Positions 11,501 through 20,990 of a stretch of 33,406 bases of DNA are shown piece after piece. The DNA lies in the NCBI GenBank assembly GCA_051453625.1, contig JBOZIK010000001.1, positions 248,416,944 to 248,450,349 on the forward strand. The letters are read 5' to 3'. The position numbers and the translations under genes were made by a program. A model generated the notes under the pieces. That model searched no databases. It saw only the letters and a list, made by a program, of their open reading frames with translations, and was not told the DNA's origin. This DNA comes from Welwitschia mirabilis (lineage: Eukaryota > Gnetophyta > Gnetopsida > Welwitschiales). Each line of letters opens with the position of its first letter. The stretch's first letter is position 1.

Positions 11501-11905
11501 TCTTCATATTTGTGCCCATGAATTACCTTTTAAGTTCCTTTTACATTGCTTTAGCAAAGTTTTTACATCTAATAGAACAAGTCTTTCCATAGCATACATG
11601 AAAGCATTCAAAAGAATAAAGGGATTTACCTTACTTTCAAAATGGATTTTAGTACTTCAATAAGATCTTATAACATGGGGGCAATCCTAAATCCTATCCT
11701 TTCTAGGCTTTGCCAAAAAGATCCCATGCTAAGCCTAGTTATTCTAAATCTAGTAATTTGCTAGTGTAATCCGCCTAAACTTGGAAAACTTATTACATAT
11801 AGCTAGTTTCATAGAGATTCTAATTTAATTAAAGTAGTCAAAAGATCCTAATTTTCCCACCCCCATGCTTCCTATCTGCTTCATGAGGCATTACTTATTT
11901 TATTA
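8544..11905 (+). pseudogene. Penelope-like reverse transcriptase polyprotein, unit 2
   Basis: Start ATG 8,544 gives the same MSHIF opening as unit 1. The helical segment is open at 9,116-9,343 (KLKESISKIDHFRLSGP). The frame then continues through LAANHKLTISHKKIK (about 9,600-9,645) and LHSQT near 9,825. The reverse transcriptase retains SIITKSVNKN (about 10,401-10,430), YIIEARRQLSNTN, FTFDVxSLYPSIPIKESL (about 10,840-10,890, where x is a TAA stop), YINDTFGIW (11,157-11,183, the YIDD box with the first Asp changed to Asn), NILDVVLFKG and NPPKLGKL near 11,770-11,790. The tail runs into pseudo-LTR C (HRDSNLIKVVKRS, then SHPHA). Decay differs in detail from unit 1, so the two copies mutated independently after the array formed. 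No GIY-YIG domain is seen. Inactive. Confidence 0.82.
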
Positions 11906-12013
11906 TATTTTCATTTCTTATTTCGTAAGATAGAAATCTAAAATTTAAAATGCCATTTTTTTCCACCCTTTATTTGATCCCTTTTTCCCATCCATAGTTA
12001 GGGTAACCTCTCC

Positions 12014-12033
12014 TATTTAAAGGAATTATCTCC
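12014..12033 (+). promoter_or_regulatory. TATTTAAA box and hairpin, pseudo-LTR C
   Basis: TATTTAAA at 12,014-12,021, followed by GGAATTATCTCC. One stem pair becomes G-T/A-C mismatched compared with copies A and B. No unit lies downstream, so any promoter here would read into flanking DNA. Confidence 0.4.
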
Positions 12034-12066
12034 TTCATATATTCTAAAATTCAAAAATCAGAATTT

Positions 12067-12121
12067 TAAAAGCATGTGATGAGGGGTGTAACTCCTTGAA
12101 AGTGCTTTGTGCTATCTTTTG
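12067..12121 (+). ncRNA. hammerhead ribozyme fossil, copy C
   Basis: TGATGA (12,077-12,082) lacks the leading C of the core, apparently by a one-base deletion. GAAA (12,098-12,101) is intact. Stem II is GGGG with CCTT (two G-C and two G-T pairs) around the loop TGTAACT, the same loop as copy B. Stem III is A-GTGC-T with an inner G-C pair, one change from the palindrome AGCGCT. Stem I is GCATG with TGTGC, and the outer helix is AAAA with TTTT. Predicted cleavage is 12,107/12,108. Loss of the core C should inactivate it. Confidence 0.75.
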
Positions 12122-12208
12122 TTTCTTTTCTTAGAGTTCTCTTTTCTCTCTTCAATATTATCTTTTCCATTCTAGCCTTCACTATAGCATGTGATCCTTG
12201 TAAATTAT

Positions 12209-12276
12209 TAAGTCCTAAAATATTTTAAGTTCAAAAATTTTTTAAGTCCAAAAATTTTTTAAGTCCTAAAAAAATA
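12209..12276 (+). repeat. 17-18 bp tandem repeat at the 3' end of the array
   Basis: About four units of the type TTTTAAGTCCAAAAATT follow one another (starting near 12,209, 12,225, 12,243 and 12,260). Copies A and B have only one such unit at the matching place. The expansion is therefore specific to the terminal copy. Confidence 0.65.
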
Positions 12277-14459
12277 TCAAAACATCATTAAAACATACCT
12301 TCTTAGGCCACTGGTAAAGAACCTATGATTTCAATCTATAAATATAAGATGTCTATGAATTCAATGTTTGAAAGTAATTCTTACATTAAGGATAAGTTGA
12401 AATTTTAAAAATATTATTGGATGTGGTAGGATTTATAAATTTATAAATGTTACAACTATCTAAATGTTTTTAGTAATTTAAGACCTTAAAAGTTCTAGAA
12501 TTATTTAAATATATTTAAATCAATGAAAAAATCATGAATAGATTCACTTTATTACTATGAAATAATGTTTAAATTGAAAAGAATCCTAATAAAATGAAAT
12601 TAACTAATCATATTTTCTAATTTAATAGAAAATTAGAATCCACTTTATTTTATATTATTTTTTATTTATGCCTAACCATCTTATCTGTATGCCTATTTTA
12701 TTAAAAATCCATTCATCTTTATTATAATTACATAATTATTTTAATTTTCTTTTATATTATCTTTTGCTAAAATGTATTGTCCATATGGCTATTTAAAGTT
12801 AATGAAATAAAGAATTTTATGAAGTCATCTATAAAATTTATGCATTTAGCTTAAACTATAATGTCTTATATTTATTTAAGACATAAGAATTAGATTGAAA
12901 AATTATTGTTTAGAAACTTAAAGACATTAGAATTAGGTTTAAGAGTTTCCATTTAGGTACTTATACCTTATAATTATTTAAGAAGAAATCATAACAATAA
13001 ATGTAAGAAGTGTTCTACAGTTTGCTAGGTTTAATTCTTCTATATGTTTATATTGAAAAAAATTCACAATATTGTCAAGCATAAATATAGTAGTAATGGA
13101 TTTTATAAATGTATTCTTTGTATACTGTTATCATTATATATTGGTAATACATAGTTTAGCTAGTTGGATATAGCATTAAAGAGTTTTAATTATATACTCT
13201 TTTCTAATTAAATCATATTACCAGTAATAAGCATATTTATTTACTATTATGCTTTTATTTGTATTAATATTTTTTTGTTTTCATTGCTAAGTTTTTCATA
13301 TATATCTTATCCATATTAGTGTTATTGGTATTCTTTTTCTTTTAAAAAGATAAACTTCATAGCCATTTAAAGAATCTTTTAGGGTGTATAAAATATTTCT
13401 AAAACTCTTATATTTTTTCCCCTAGAGTATAGGCTAATATTTCATTTTACTTGATCTTTTCTAAGCATGTAGTTTTTTCACTTGTGATTTAACCATATAT
13501 TATATAAGTTAGTGTTATTCCTTTTTTATTCTAAGAAATACATTCTAAGAATTACAATAGAGTAGCACAATGTACATACAATGATATTAAGAATATGTTA
13601 ACATAATGAATTCTAGAGAAGATTAAGTGGAATTATCAAAAGATATCATCATATATTAAAATATTTTAAAAGATATAGGATCTAGAATTTATAAATCAAA
13701 TAATAATAGGAATTACATGTAGAAACAAATAATACAACAAGATAAATTAGAAAAAATAATCATAAAATTAAAGTTACTAATGATAATGTATTGTATCTAA
13801 ATATTATAAGTAGGAAGAGAGGGAAAAAAATAAGAGAGAGTTGCAAATTGACTTGAGCATAGACTTTAATTTATTTAAAAAAATAATGGATTTAATATAA
13901 TGAAAATTCTATAATAAAAAGAGCATTAAAAGAATAACAAGTATGAGTTCTATAGAATGTAGGTTCTAGAAAAGAAAAGAAATAATGATAAAAAATATAA
14001 GAAAATAATTATTAATAAAAATTATAAATTAAAAATACTTAAAAAGGGTAAAAAATACATAATCAAATTCAAAATGATTTATAGATAACATTAGATAATT
14101 GATCATAAGACAAAGTAAATTGTAGTATTTCCTTAATGTCAATTCTATCATATGGTCTGATGCTCCTAGGATTTATATTCAATGAATAAGTATCACCCAA
14201 CTATTAGTTATTAATATTCATATTAATGTTTTTATCACATGAAAATTCTACTTGAATTACACAATATTTTATACTTAATAAAATTCTTTAGTATTACGTG
14301 ATGGTTCAAATGATATAGCTAAGTTCATAGTAGGGATGATCAAGTATCAACATTAGAAAAATAGAATATTTAAATGAATAAGAAATAAATTTTATTCTAA
14401 TATTTAGAATTAATAACTTCATCCTTAAGGATATAAGAAAAACATATGAAAAGAAAGGT
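12277..14459. other. very AT-rich DNA without a recognisable gene
   Basis: No open frame of substance and no repeat shared with the rest of the window that I can find. It lies between the PLE array and the gypsy 3' LTR. The missing outer ~440 bp of that LTR (judged by the right-hand copy) were searched for here by eye without success. Confidence 0.5.
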
Positions 14460-15276
14460 TGCCCTTAATAAAGATTGCCCTTATGGTTTATATCATAGAT
14501 GAAGTTGTCATAGAATCAAAAGCAATATAAACTATAAGAAAGATGCATATAACAGAAGATATGAAAAGAAAAATCGAGTTTTAATTACGTTAATCCAACA
14601 TCCATGTTACAAAGTAGTAGTAGCTCAATGAAGAATACATAGTCCAATATCAAAGAAGGCATTTCTCTACAATAATAATGAATAGACCTCCTTCCCTTTG
14701 ATCTCATATTACAAGAATTTTTTATGCCAAAAAAGATGAAAATGAAGTCAAGGGTAAAGGAGGTATTTATTATAAAATAAACTATAAAATCAATAACACT
14801 AATAGATGTGCTAACAATCCTAATAATTATTCAAGAAGATCAAAGCCATGTAGTTATAGTTTGATGAAGTTTAATAAAGCATTATTTTTAGGTGTCATCC
14901 TGCTAGTCATTTGAACATCACAGGGGACAATGCCCATCATACAAGTTCTACATCAACTACCATATTAATCCAGTAAGCATCCTCCTTATCTTAAGTACTT
15001 TTATCGTTTATATATTTGTCTAGATAATTAGGTGGATGATGGAATTTTGTAAAGTATTTCTTGTATTACATTACCCTCTTTAATTATAGGATTTCTGCTT
15101 TACATAGGAAGTATTATAATTTGGTTTAAATGCTATCAAATGTAATGAAGACTACATGTTTTTATGGCATTTGCCTTAGCTTTTCATTATCATTGAAACA
15201 TAGTATAAACATCTCTAATATCCTATAAACCTACTTAAAATATCCTATCAACTACATACAATTTGGTAGTTCAACA
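14460..15276 (-). repeat. gypsy 3' LTR (left copy)
   Basis: About 817 bp that align along their whole length with 29,918-30,738 in the same orientation, roughly three quarters identical by eye. On the minus strand it begins TGTTGAAC and ends GGGCA, so it has TG...CA ends. The right copy probably extends another ~440 bp; if so, this LTR has lost its outer R/U5 part. Confidence 0.8.
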
Positions 15277-15290
15277 TAGCCCCCCACTTA
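15277..15290 (-). other. polypurine tract
   Basis: On the minus strand TAAGTGGGGGGCTA directly precedes the TG of the 3' LTR. A G-rich purine run in this place primes plus-strand DNA synthesis in LTR retrotransposons. This fixes the orientation of the element as minus. Confidence 0.75.
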
Positions 15291-17371
15291 GTCTTATCAG
15301 TCCCTGAGAAAATTAGAATAGCAATCATAATTGCAAGCCAAATTAACTAACAATAGATCAACTAGGAAACTTGCGAGATAAACTTAGAAATAACCTTAGG
15401 AATCTCAAAATGTAGAACAAAAATGTCAAGAATAGATAACTAAATTTTCCACTTGTATAGTGATCATACTATCATCCTAGTGGTCTTCTAAACAATTAAA
15501 GGAATGATAGGCTGAAAAATTATTCTTGAAAAACAAAAGCCTACAATAAATTTTTCAAAAAGAAGAACATTAAAAGGAATTGATAATTAATAGCTCCCAA
15601 TTCAAATGTATCAATACATCTTATATTATCTAATCATGTGAAGAAAAATGTGAAACAATAAAAGGGTTGAAAAGTATAATCCAGGCGAACACAACATAAG
15701 GTAAAAAGTGGAAGTACTCAAATAAAAAATCTAATCCATTAGAATCATAGAGTGCATCATATTGATAAAGTTTCCCTAAATAACCATTACGTTTTAACTT
15801 AAAGTTAATGAAAAAATTATTTTTAAAACAAAAACCTAATTCTACCTTATAAAGCATACAATTTAATATATTTTACAACATACAAAGTGAAAATTAGATC
15901 CGTGAGTTCCAGATCAAAGAGTAAGAAAAACTGAATAATCTACCTAGAAACTACATCTTGAAAGGCTAAAAAATAGTAGAATAAATGAAAAATAATAAGA
16001 AAAATAAAGACATATATATCTCATTTTACAAAATCTACTAAAAACTCACAATATAGGGCATGAATCTTATTGGGAAAAGTTCCAAGACATAGATATGAAC
16101 CAGCATTACTATAATCTCTCAAAAGAATAAGTAAAAATAATAGAGAATGGTGGAAAAATAAAGAAAAAGAAAGTGTCCTATGGTTTTATCACATTATCAT
16201 TTGGTGACATCATCTAAAAGATAGCCCTAGGACAAGTGTTAGAAAAAATCTTAGTGTTGTTCTTAAATATTTTATAAATAACCAAGTGAATAGTGGTACT
16301 TTAAAAATCCTAATGAAAATGAAAATGTTAGCTAAATACGTTAGGCTTAGATATCAGTCTCAAGATATCAGAATGTATTAAAAAACCCAAAAAAATAGGA
16401 AATGATAAAGAATTTTAATCAAATGAGGATGATGAGGAAAATGCAAAATAATTGAAAGATAGGGCTATGAGAATTTACTATGTAGATTGAAAGCTATCAA
16501 AGAAAACTAAACAAATATGCCTAAACTGAGAAATAATCCTAAAAGTATATATAACTTCAAAAAAAACTTAAAGGAATCTGGTAAAAAACATGAAGAATAA
16601 GACAAGATTATTTAATTAAAATGTTAAAAAAATCAAATTCTTATTGATAAAAATGACATGAATAATAGCAAGGAAACTATTGAACGATAAGGTTCTACAT
16701 GATAATGTAAAGGTATGAAAATTACTTTGAAATAAGAACTAAAGAATTAAAGAAAAATAAAGCGAAAATGGATATAAGGATGATAAAGAAAATAACTTAT
16801 CTACCCTAAATTCTAATATAGCAAACCCCCTTGAAAGACATTATAAAACCACTTGAGTAAAGATGCATAACAAATCTTATTGCCTCCATAAAGTTTCACT
16901 TGAAAAGATAGTGACTATGACAACACTAAAGATTAAATGCTTAAAAAAATAAATGATAAGATTATAAGTTTCTCAAAAATGAACTCACATGCTCACACCC
17001 TAAAAAAATTTAAATCCTATAAGTGAGATGATCATGTAGGAATAGTAAGAGTCTAAGAAATAAGAAATGCCTCTGATGAAGCTAGGAACACTAGTGATTC
17101 CATAGAATTAAAGTTTTATTACTTCTTTCCATGATGAGGGGAGTGTAGCTATAGTTAGAGATATAAGAACCCATGAAGCATGGATAACCCATACCCCAGT
17201 AGAGTTCCTATAGCTATAGACACTGCCAAAGATTCCTTTCAAAAAAAATTACCCTTCTGAAATAGGACATCATTAACAATGTATTTTAGCATAGATATAA
17301 TAGATCATGATCTATGTATATATATATATATATGTTTTCATAAATAATTCCCACATGATCACATACTTAAA
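15291..17371 (-). other. gypsy 3' region between integrase and polypurine tract
   Basis: About 2 kb with no recognisable domain. Athila-type elements often have a long 3' region, sometimes with an env-like ORF. A 75-codon minus-strand frame at 15,630-15,857 has a hydrophobic stretch (YVVFAWIILFNPFIV) that could be a membrane segment of such an ORF, but there is no motif to support it. A (TA)n run at 17,317-17,333 follows the palindrome ATAGATCATGATCTAT at 17,300-17,315, next to the large gap. Confidence 0.4.
17317..17333. repeat. (TA)n microsatellite
   Basis: Uninterrupted TATA run of 17 bases, close to the 711-N gap. It may have contributed to assembly failure there. Confidence 0.85.
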
Positions 17372-18082
17372 NNNNNNNNNNNNNNNNNNNNNNNNNNNNN
17401 NNNNNNNNNNNNNNNNNNNNNNNNNNNNNNNNNNNNNNNNNNNNNNNNNNNNNNNNNNNNNNNNNNNNNNNNNNNNNNNNNNNNNNNNNNNNNNNNNNNN
17501 NNNNNNNNNNNNNNNNNNNNNNNNNNNNNNNNNNNNNNNNNNNNNNNNNNNNNNNNNNNNNNNNNNNNNNNNNNNNNNNNNNNNNNNNNNNNNNNNNNNN
17601 NNNNNNNNNNNNNNNNNNNNNNNNNNNNNNNNNNNNNNNNNNNNNNNNNNNNNNNNNNNNNNNNNNNNNNNNNNNNNNNNNNNNNNNNNNNNNNNNNNNN
17701 NNNNNNNNNNNNNNNNNNNNNNNNNNNNNNNNNNNNNNNNNNNNNNNNNNNNNNNNNNNNNNNNNNNNNNNNNNNNNNNNNNNNNNNNNNNNNNNNNNNN
17801 NNNNNNNNNNNNNNNNNNNNNNNNNNNNNNNNNNNNNNNNNNNNNNNNNNNNNNNNNNNNNNNNNNNNNNNNNNNNNNNNNNNNNNNNNNNNNNNNNNNN
17901 NNNNNNNNNNNNNNNNNNNNNNNNNNNNNNNNNNNNNNNNNNNNNNNNNNNNNNNNNNNNNNNNNNNNNNNNNNNNNNNNNNNNNNNNNNNNNNNNNNNN
18001 NNNNNNNNNNNNNNNNNNNNNNNNNNNNNNNNNNNNNNNNNNNNNNNNNNNNNNNNNNNNNNNNNNNNNNNNNNNNNNNNNN
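17372..18082. other. assembly gap, 711 N
   Basis: Unsequenced DNA within the gypsy element, just downstream of the integrase C-terminus on the minus strand. Confidence 0.95.
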
Positions 18083-18154
18083 ATGATTAAGTGACATCAT
18101 AATACCCACCAATTGAATAAGCTAAGAGAGAATTTATACAATGGTAGAGAGGAA

Positions 18155-18735
18155 GTCTTCCTTATTGAGAGGTAACTTCAAAACAATTGATTTTTATTAT
18201 GTTCAAGATTTCATTAAAAGGTTTTTCATATAATTTTAGCCTTTATCCATTAACTTTATGAATATCCTTAGTGTCTAAGTTAAAAATCTTAACAAAGCCA
18301 TTAGAATGTACTTTCTCTATGCGATAAGGGGCTAACTATTTAGAGGTCAACTTGTTGTGTAAAAGATATGCTCTAGTATTATATGGAATGTACTTTAAAT
18401 CATGTTTTCACTTAGCTTTGGCTTTATCAATGAGTTAATAATGTATACCATGAGTACATTTTTCATTTGAGTGATTAAGTTAGGCTAATCTATTTTTAAG
18501 ATTTTCGTGAAGATCTACAAGATTAAGTTAATGAAAAAAATGATAATAATTATTACATAAATGAACCTATAAAGCACAAGCTTTTCCATACACATAAGGT
18601 GAAAAACCAAAATAATTACATAAAGTAGTATAGTAATCCTAAGGAACATCATTAAGCTTAAAAGTCTAAGATTTATTATTAGCAGAAACAAGTTTTTATA
18701 GCATTTTCTTTATTTCTCTAATCCAACATTTAAAA
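18155..18735 (-). pseudogene. gypsy integrase, C-terminal part
   Basis: Read on the minus strand from 18,735 downward: IREIKKML, then TFKLNDVP, GFSPYVYGKACAL (about 18,575-18,613), APYRIEKVHSNGFVKIFN and KVNGQRLKLY (about 18,229-18,264). Athila-type integrases have the same landmarks: NREIK, a KLDDALWAYRT-like block, SPYxLVYGKACHLPVE, GPF.I..V...G.V.I and VNGQRLKHY. Two former Trp codons are now stops (TGG to TAG). The catalytic core Asp residues lie before this part and are absent. Integrase inserts the DNA copy into the genome; this remnant cannot. Confidence 0.8.
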
Positions 18736-18740
18736 TCTGC

Positions 18741-18812
18741 AATCTTTTTAAGATTTGTACACCACTCTCAATACATCTATTAAGGACTTTTTCTAATCTT
18801 TTTAAGATTTGT
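18741..18812. repeat. 18 bp direct repeat at an internal deletion
   Basis: AATCTTTTTAAGATTTGT occurs at 18,741-18,758 and again at 18,795-18,812, 54 bp apart. This is where the protein reading jumps from the reverse transcriptase active site to the integrase end. RT thumb, RNase H, integrase zinc domain and most of the catalytic core are missing between them. Confidence 0.65.
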
Positions 18813-19260
18813 TGAAAGATTTTCAACATATATTAAAAAGTTAGCTATAAACATTTCAATTGAATCCTCTAACATATCAGAAAAGATATCATTCATTGTA
18901 CATCAAAAAGTACTAGGAGCATTACAAAGTCTAAAAGGAATACATTTAAATATAAAACTTCCAAAAAGTGAAGTAAAAGTTATTTTATCTTAATTCTCAC
19001 TAGTAATACAAACTTGATTGTAATCACTATGCCCATTAAGAAAGTAATAAAAGCCATGCCTTTGAATTCTATAAAGTATCTGATTAAGAAAAAATAAAGG
19101 ACAATGATCTCTTTTATTTACTTCATTTAGTTTTCTAAAATCAATACATATTATCCACTTCCCCTCTTTCTTAGGTATTACCATTAAAGAGATAATGCAC
19201 TCACTATTAGATATGGCATAAATAATTCTAGTATCCATTAATTTAATGATTTTATAACTT
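18813..19260 (-). pseudogene. gypsy reverse transcriptase fragment
   Basis: The minus frame from 19,238 reads VIPKKEGKWIICIDFRKLNE, then KRDHCPLFFLNQIL, FYYFLNGHSDYNQV, and after one stop DKITFTSLFGSF, LCNAPSTF and SDMLEDSIEMFIANFL (FIANF at about 18,838-18,853). Plant gypsy elements have VPKK...W.VCIDYRKLN, KDHFPLPFIDQML, YCFLDGYSGYNQI, FTCPFGTF, LCNAPATFQ and F.DDF at the same places. Motif A Asp is changed (FLNGHS for FLDGYS) and the motif C Asp pair is lost (FIANF for FMDDF), so the enzyme is dead. It is truncated directly after motif C. Confidence 0.85.
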
Positions 19261-19874
19261 ATTTAAGGGCTAGATTTAGTCTACGTTAGGGTTTCCTAAT
19301 AAGTCTTGAATTATCTTTAAATAGATTCTATGTTAAATAATGGAAATAGGTATGGTTGTTAAATCTTTGTGGGAGAAAACAAACATATTAATCTTAGTAT
19401 TTCAAAATGATATTAAAATCTATTGTTATAGATGGAAAAGATTCTTACTTATTATTAAGGATTTATTTAGATCATCACATAGAAAGATATATTTCAGTCT
19501 ATTAGATAAAGATTTCATATTTGAATTCATATTTTCAGTTTCTATTAAATTTTTATTGAAATTAACTATTATCTCAAATTGTCATCCAGATAACTAAGAT
19601 GGATGATCTTTCTCAAAATATGAAATCTCAATTGTTTTCAAATGTTAGACTTCTTTACAAATTACAATTTTAGTTTCTTCAATCTCCTAATCAAAATAGT
19701 TAGTACTTAAATGCTCATAGTTAAGTTAACCATCACCAAAAGCTTTCAAAATTTCTACTTCAAGTAGATTATCAAAAAAGGTAGGATCATGAATCACTAG
19801 CCATCTCTCTTCAAGTGGATTATGCTTTAAAACAAGAGTTAGTTTAATTTCTCCTTCAATGTTCAACTCTTCAC
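19261..19874 (-). pseudogene. gypsy linker between protease and reverse transcriptase
   Basis: About 600 bp in the position of the protease-RT connector. Short minus-strand frames are broken by many stops and I can name no motif. A plus-strand open frame here (19,340-19,597) is antisense and has no recognisable content. One copy of the TCATCCAGATAA module (19,581-19,607) lies here. Confidence 0.5.
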
Positions 19875-20430
19875 CTAGGTATTTTTTAGTAGGATCAAAA
19901 ACTCTAATGGTAACTTTTTATTTCCTAAGTGAAATTTGATCATTCCAGTTCTAGTATCAATTATACAATGGACTATTACATAAAATGCTCTATCTAGAAG
20001 TAGTGGATAACATCCATAATGCTCAAATTCAATAACCACATTTATTGGATAGAATACTTCATTAATTTGAATCAAAAAATCTTTTATTACTCATAAAGCT
20101 TTCTTCACTAATGTATCTACTAAATCTAAGTCAATTCATATAGGATCAATTCTACTTTCTATATGAAGTCATTGGCAAATGTGTAAAGGTATAATGTTAA
20201 CACTCATTCCTATATTGATTAAGGCTTGCTTTAGTCTTTTGTGTTCTTCTAAAGTAATACTAACTATTGTTGCCCCTGGATCTTTAAATTTTAGACATTT
20301 TTGTAAAACTAAGTTGGTTATGAATCGGGCTAGGAAGACTTTATTAGATATAGTTCATTTTTGTTTCCTCCTAATTAGACCTTTTCAAAACTTAGAATAT
20401 TTAGTAATTTCTTGCAAGAGTTTTTAAAAT
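19875..20430 (-). pseudogene. gypsy aspartic protease remnant
   Basis: On the minus strand ALINIGMSVNIIPLHICQ (about 20,172-20,227) corresponds to the active-site region written ALIDLGASVNILP in plant gypsy elements. The catalytic Asp of DxGA is replaced by Asn (INIGM). Downstream, 20,075-19,875 gives INEVFYPINVVIEFEHYG, then PLLLDRAFYVIVHCIIDTRTG and MIKFHLGN. These match the second half of the fold, written PILLGRPFL..A...ID...G...F. The protease would cut the gag-pol polyprotein; this copy is inactive. Confidence 0.75.
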
Positions 20431-20712
20431 GGTAAATTTTTTCTCACATTTTGCATTAAGGATTTAAGATATTCATCAAACATAGGATTGATATTTAATC
20501 TATTAAGCCAAGGGGTAGTAAGTTTCTTATCTTTATCTTGAGAAGAATTTTTTATTAAGTTTGTTACTTAAAGGAAAAGAAAAGGTATGATTTTTTAATA
20601 TTTTAATATTCTTTTCTTTTTCTTAATTCTTATCATTTTGGGATGTTGAAGCCTCATGGATAGTAGGTGTTGTATCATTTTCACTTCTTGTTACAACCTT
20701 ACAATCTTTTTT
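20431..20712 (-). pseudogene. gypsy sequence between protease and CACTA insertion
   Basis: Remnant of the gag-protease junction interrupted by the CACTA left end at 20,713. Lysine- and glutamate-rich codons on the minus strand (around 20,560-20,640) fit a linker. No motif is seen. Confidence 0.45.
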
Positions 20713-20729
20713 CACTACTAGAAATATAG
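20713..20729 (+). repeat. CACTA left terminal inverted repeat
   Basis: CACTACTAGAAATATAG, complementary to 27,276-27,292 without mismatch. Transposase of this superfamily cuts at such ends. Confidence 0.88.
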
Positions 20730-20730
20730 G

Positions 20731-20990
20731 CTTTTAAGGCATTTATTTTAATAAACATCTTAAATATAGATCTCTTTAAGGATTTTATTTTAATAAATGC
20801 ATTAAAAATCCTAATAAAAACCTTTTTAAGACATTTGTTTAAAAAAAAGACGCTAAAAAACCTTTTTTAATTACTTTTGTAGTGTTTATTAAAAATTCCT
20901 TAGTTATAATGCTTTTGTAAAAATAATATTATGGTGGTTATAAATAAAATGCCTTAATAATAATGCTCTTATAAAAAGAATTTTATGGAA
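20731..20990 (+). repeat. CACTA left subterminal repeats
   Basis: Repeated short motifs of the form TTTTAAGGCATTT, TTTAAGGATTTT, TTTTTAAGACATTTG and their complements (AATAAATGC, AATGCCTTA) crowd the first ~260 bp. In characterised CACTA elements such arrays bind the accessory protein TNPA; here that role is inferred. Confidence 0.65.

Larger units (their letters stand above)
4278..12276 (+). mobile_element. Penelope-like retroelement, head-to-tail array of two units plus a third pseudo-LTR
   Basis: Two homologous units follow each other in the same orientation, bounded by three copies of a ~500 bp repeat (about 4,278-4,770, 8,005-8,510 and 11,729-12,276). Matching ribozyme positions in the three repeats are about 3,726 and 3,725 bp apart, so the units have equal length, although 178 Ns in the second repeat are an estimate. 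The left repeat begins inside the 3' end of the reverse-transcriptase frame (NPPKLRKLV at 4,309-4,342). It is therefore the remnant of a 5'-truncated upstream copy, which is the known pseudo-LTR arrangement of Penelope-like elements. All units are decayed by many stops and a few frameshifts. No target-site duplication was identified. The array is unrelated to the gypsy element to its right. Confidence 0.85.
11729..12276 (+). repeat. Penelope-like pseudo-LTR, copy C (right end of array)
   Basis: Matches copies A and B from AAGCCTAGTT (11,731) through the RT C-terminus, TATTTAAA box, hairpin and ribozyme. It leaves homology near 12,225, where the other copies run on into the next unit. The right end consists of short tandem repeats, described separately. 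This is therefore the 3' terminus of the array. Confidence 0.8.

Noticed and set aside
4814-11905. Stops at Gln positions could mean a ciliate-type code with TAA/TAG read as Gln
   Set aside because: TGA and TAG also occur at former Trp sites, units 1 and 2 carry stops at different positions, and frameshifts and lost catalytic Asp residues accompany them. Methyl-cytosine decay of dead copies explains all of this.
4278-12276. Array interpreted as an ordinary LTR retrotransposon with three LTRs
   Set aside because: The repeats contain the RT C-terminus, no primer binding site or polypurine tract adjoins them, no gag, protease, RNase H or integrase is present, and the RT motifs are of Penelope type.
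15630-15857. env-like ORF of the gypsy element
   Set aside because: A single hydrophobic stretch in a 75-codon frame is not enough; no signal peptide, transmembrane pattern or splice acceptor typical of env-like genes could be supported.
17307-18112. Open frames of about 260 codons on both strands
   Set aside because: They consist almost wholly of Ns from the 711-base gap. The frames at 8,000-8,312 and 28,923-29,178 are likewise gap artefacts, except that the first codons at 8,000-8,083 do carry the PLE C-terminal block.
19340-19597. 85-codon plus-strand open frame
   Set aside because: Antisense to the gypsy pol remnant, with no recognisable motif and low-complexity Ile/Phe-rich composition.
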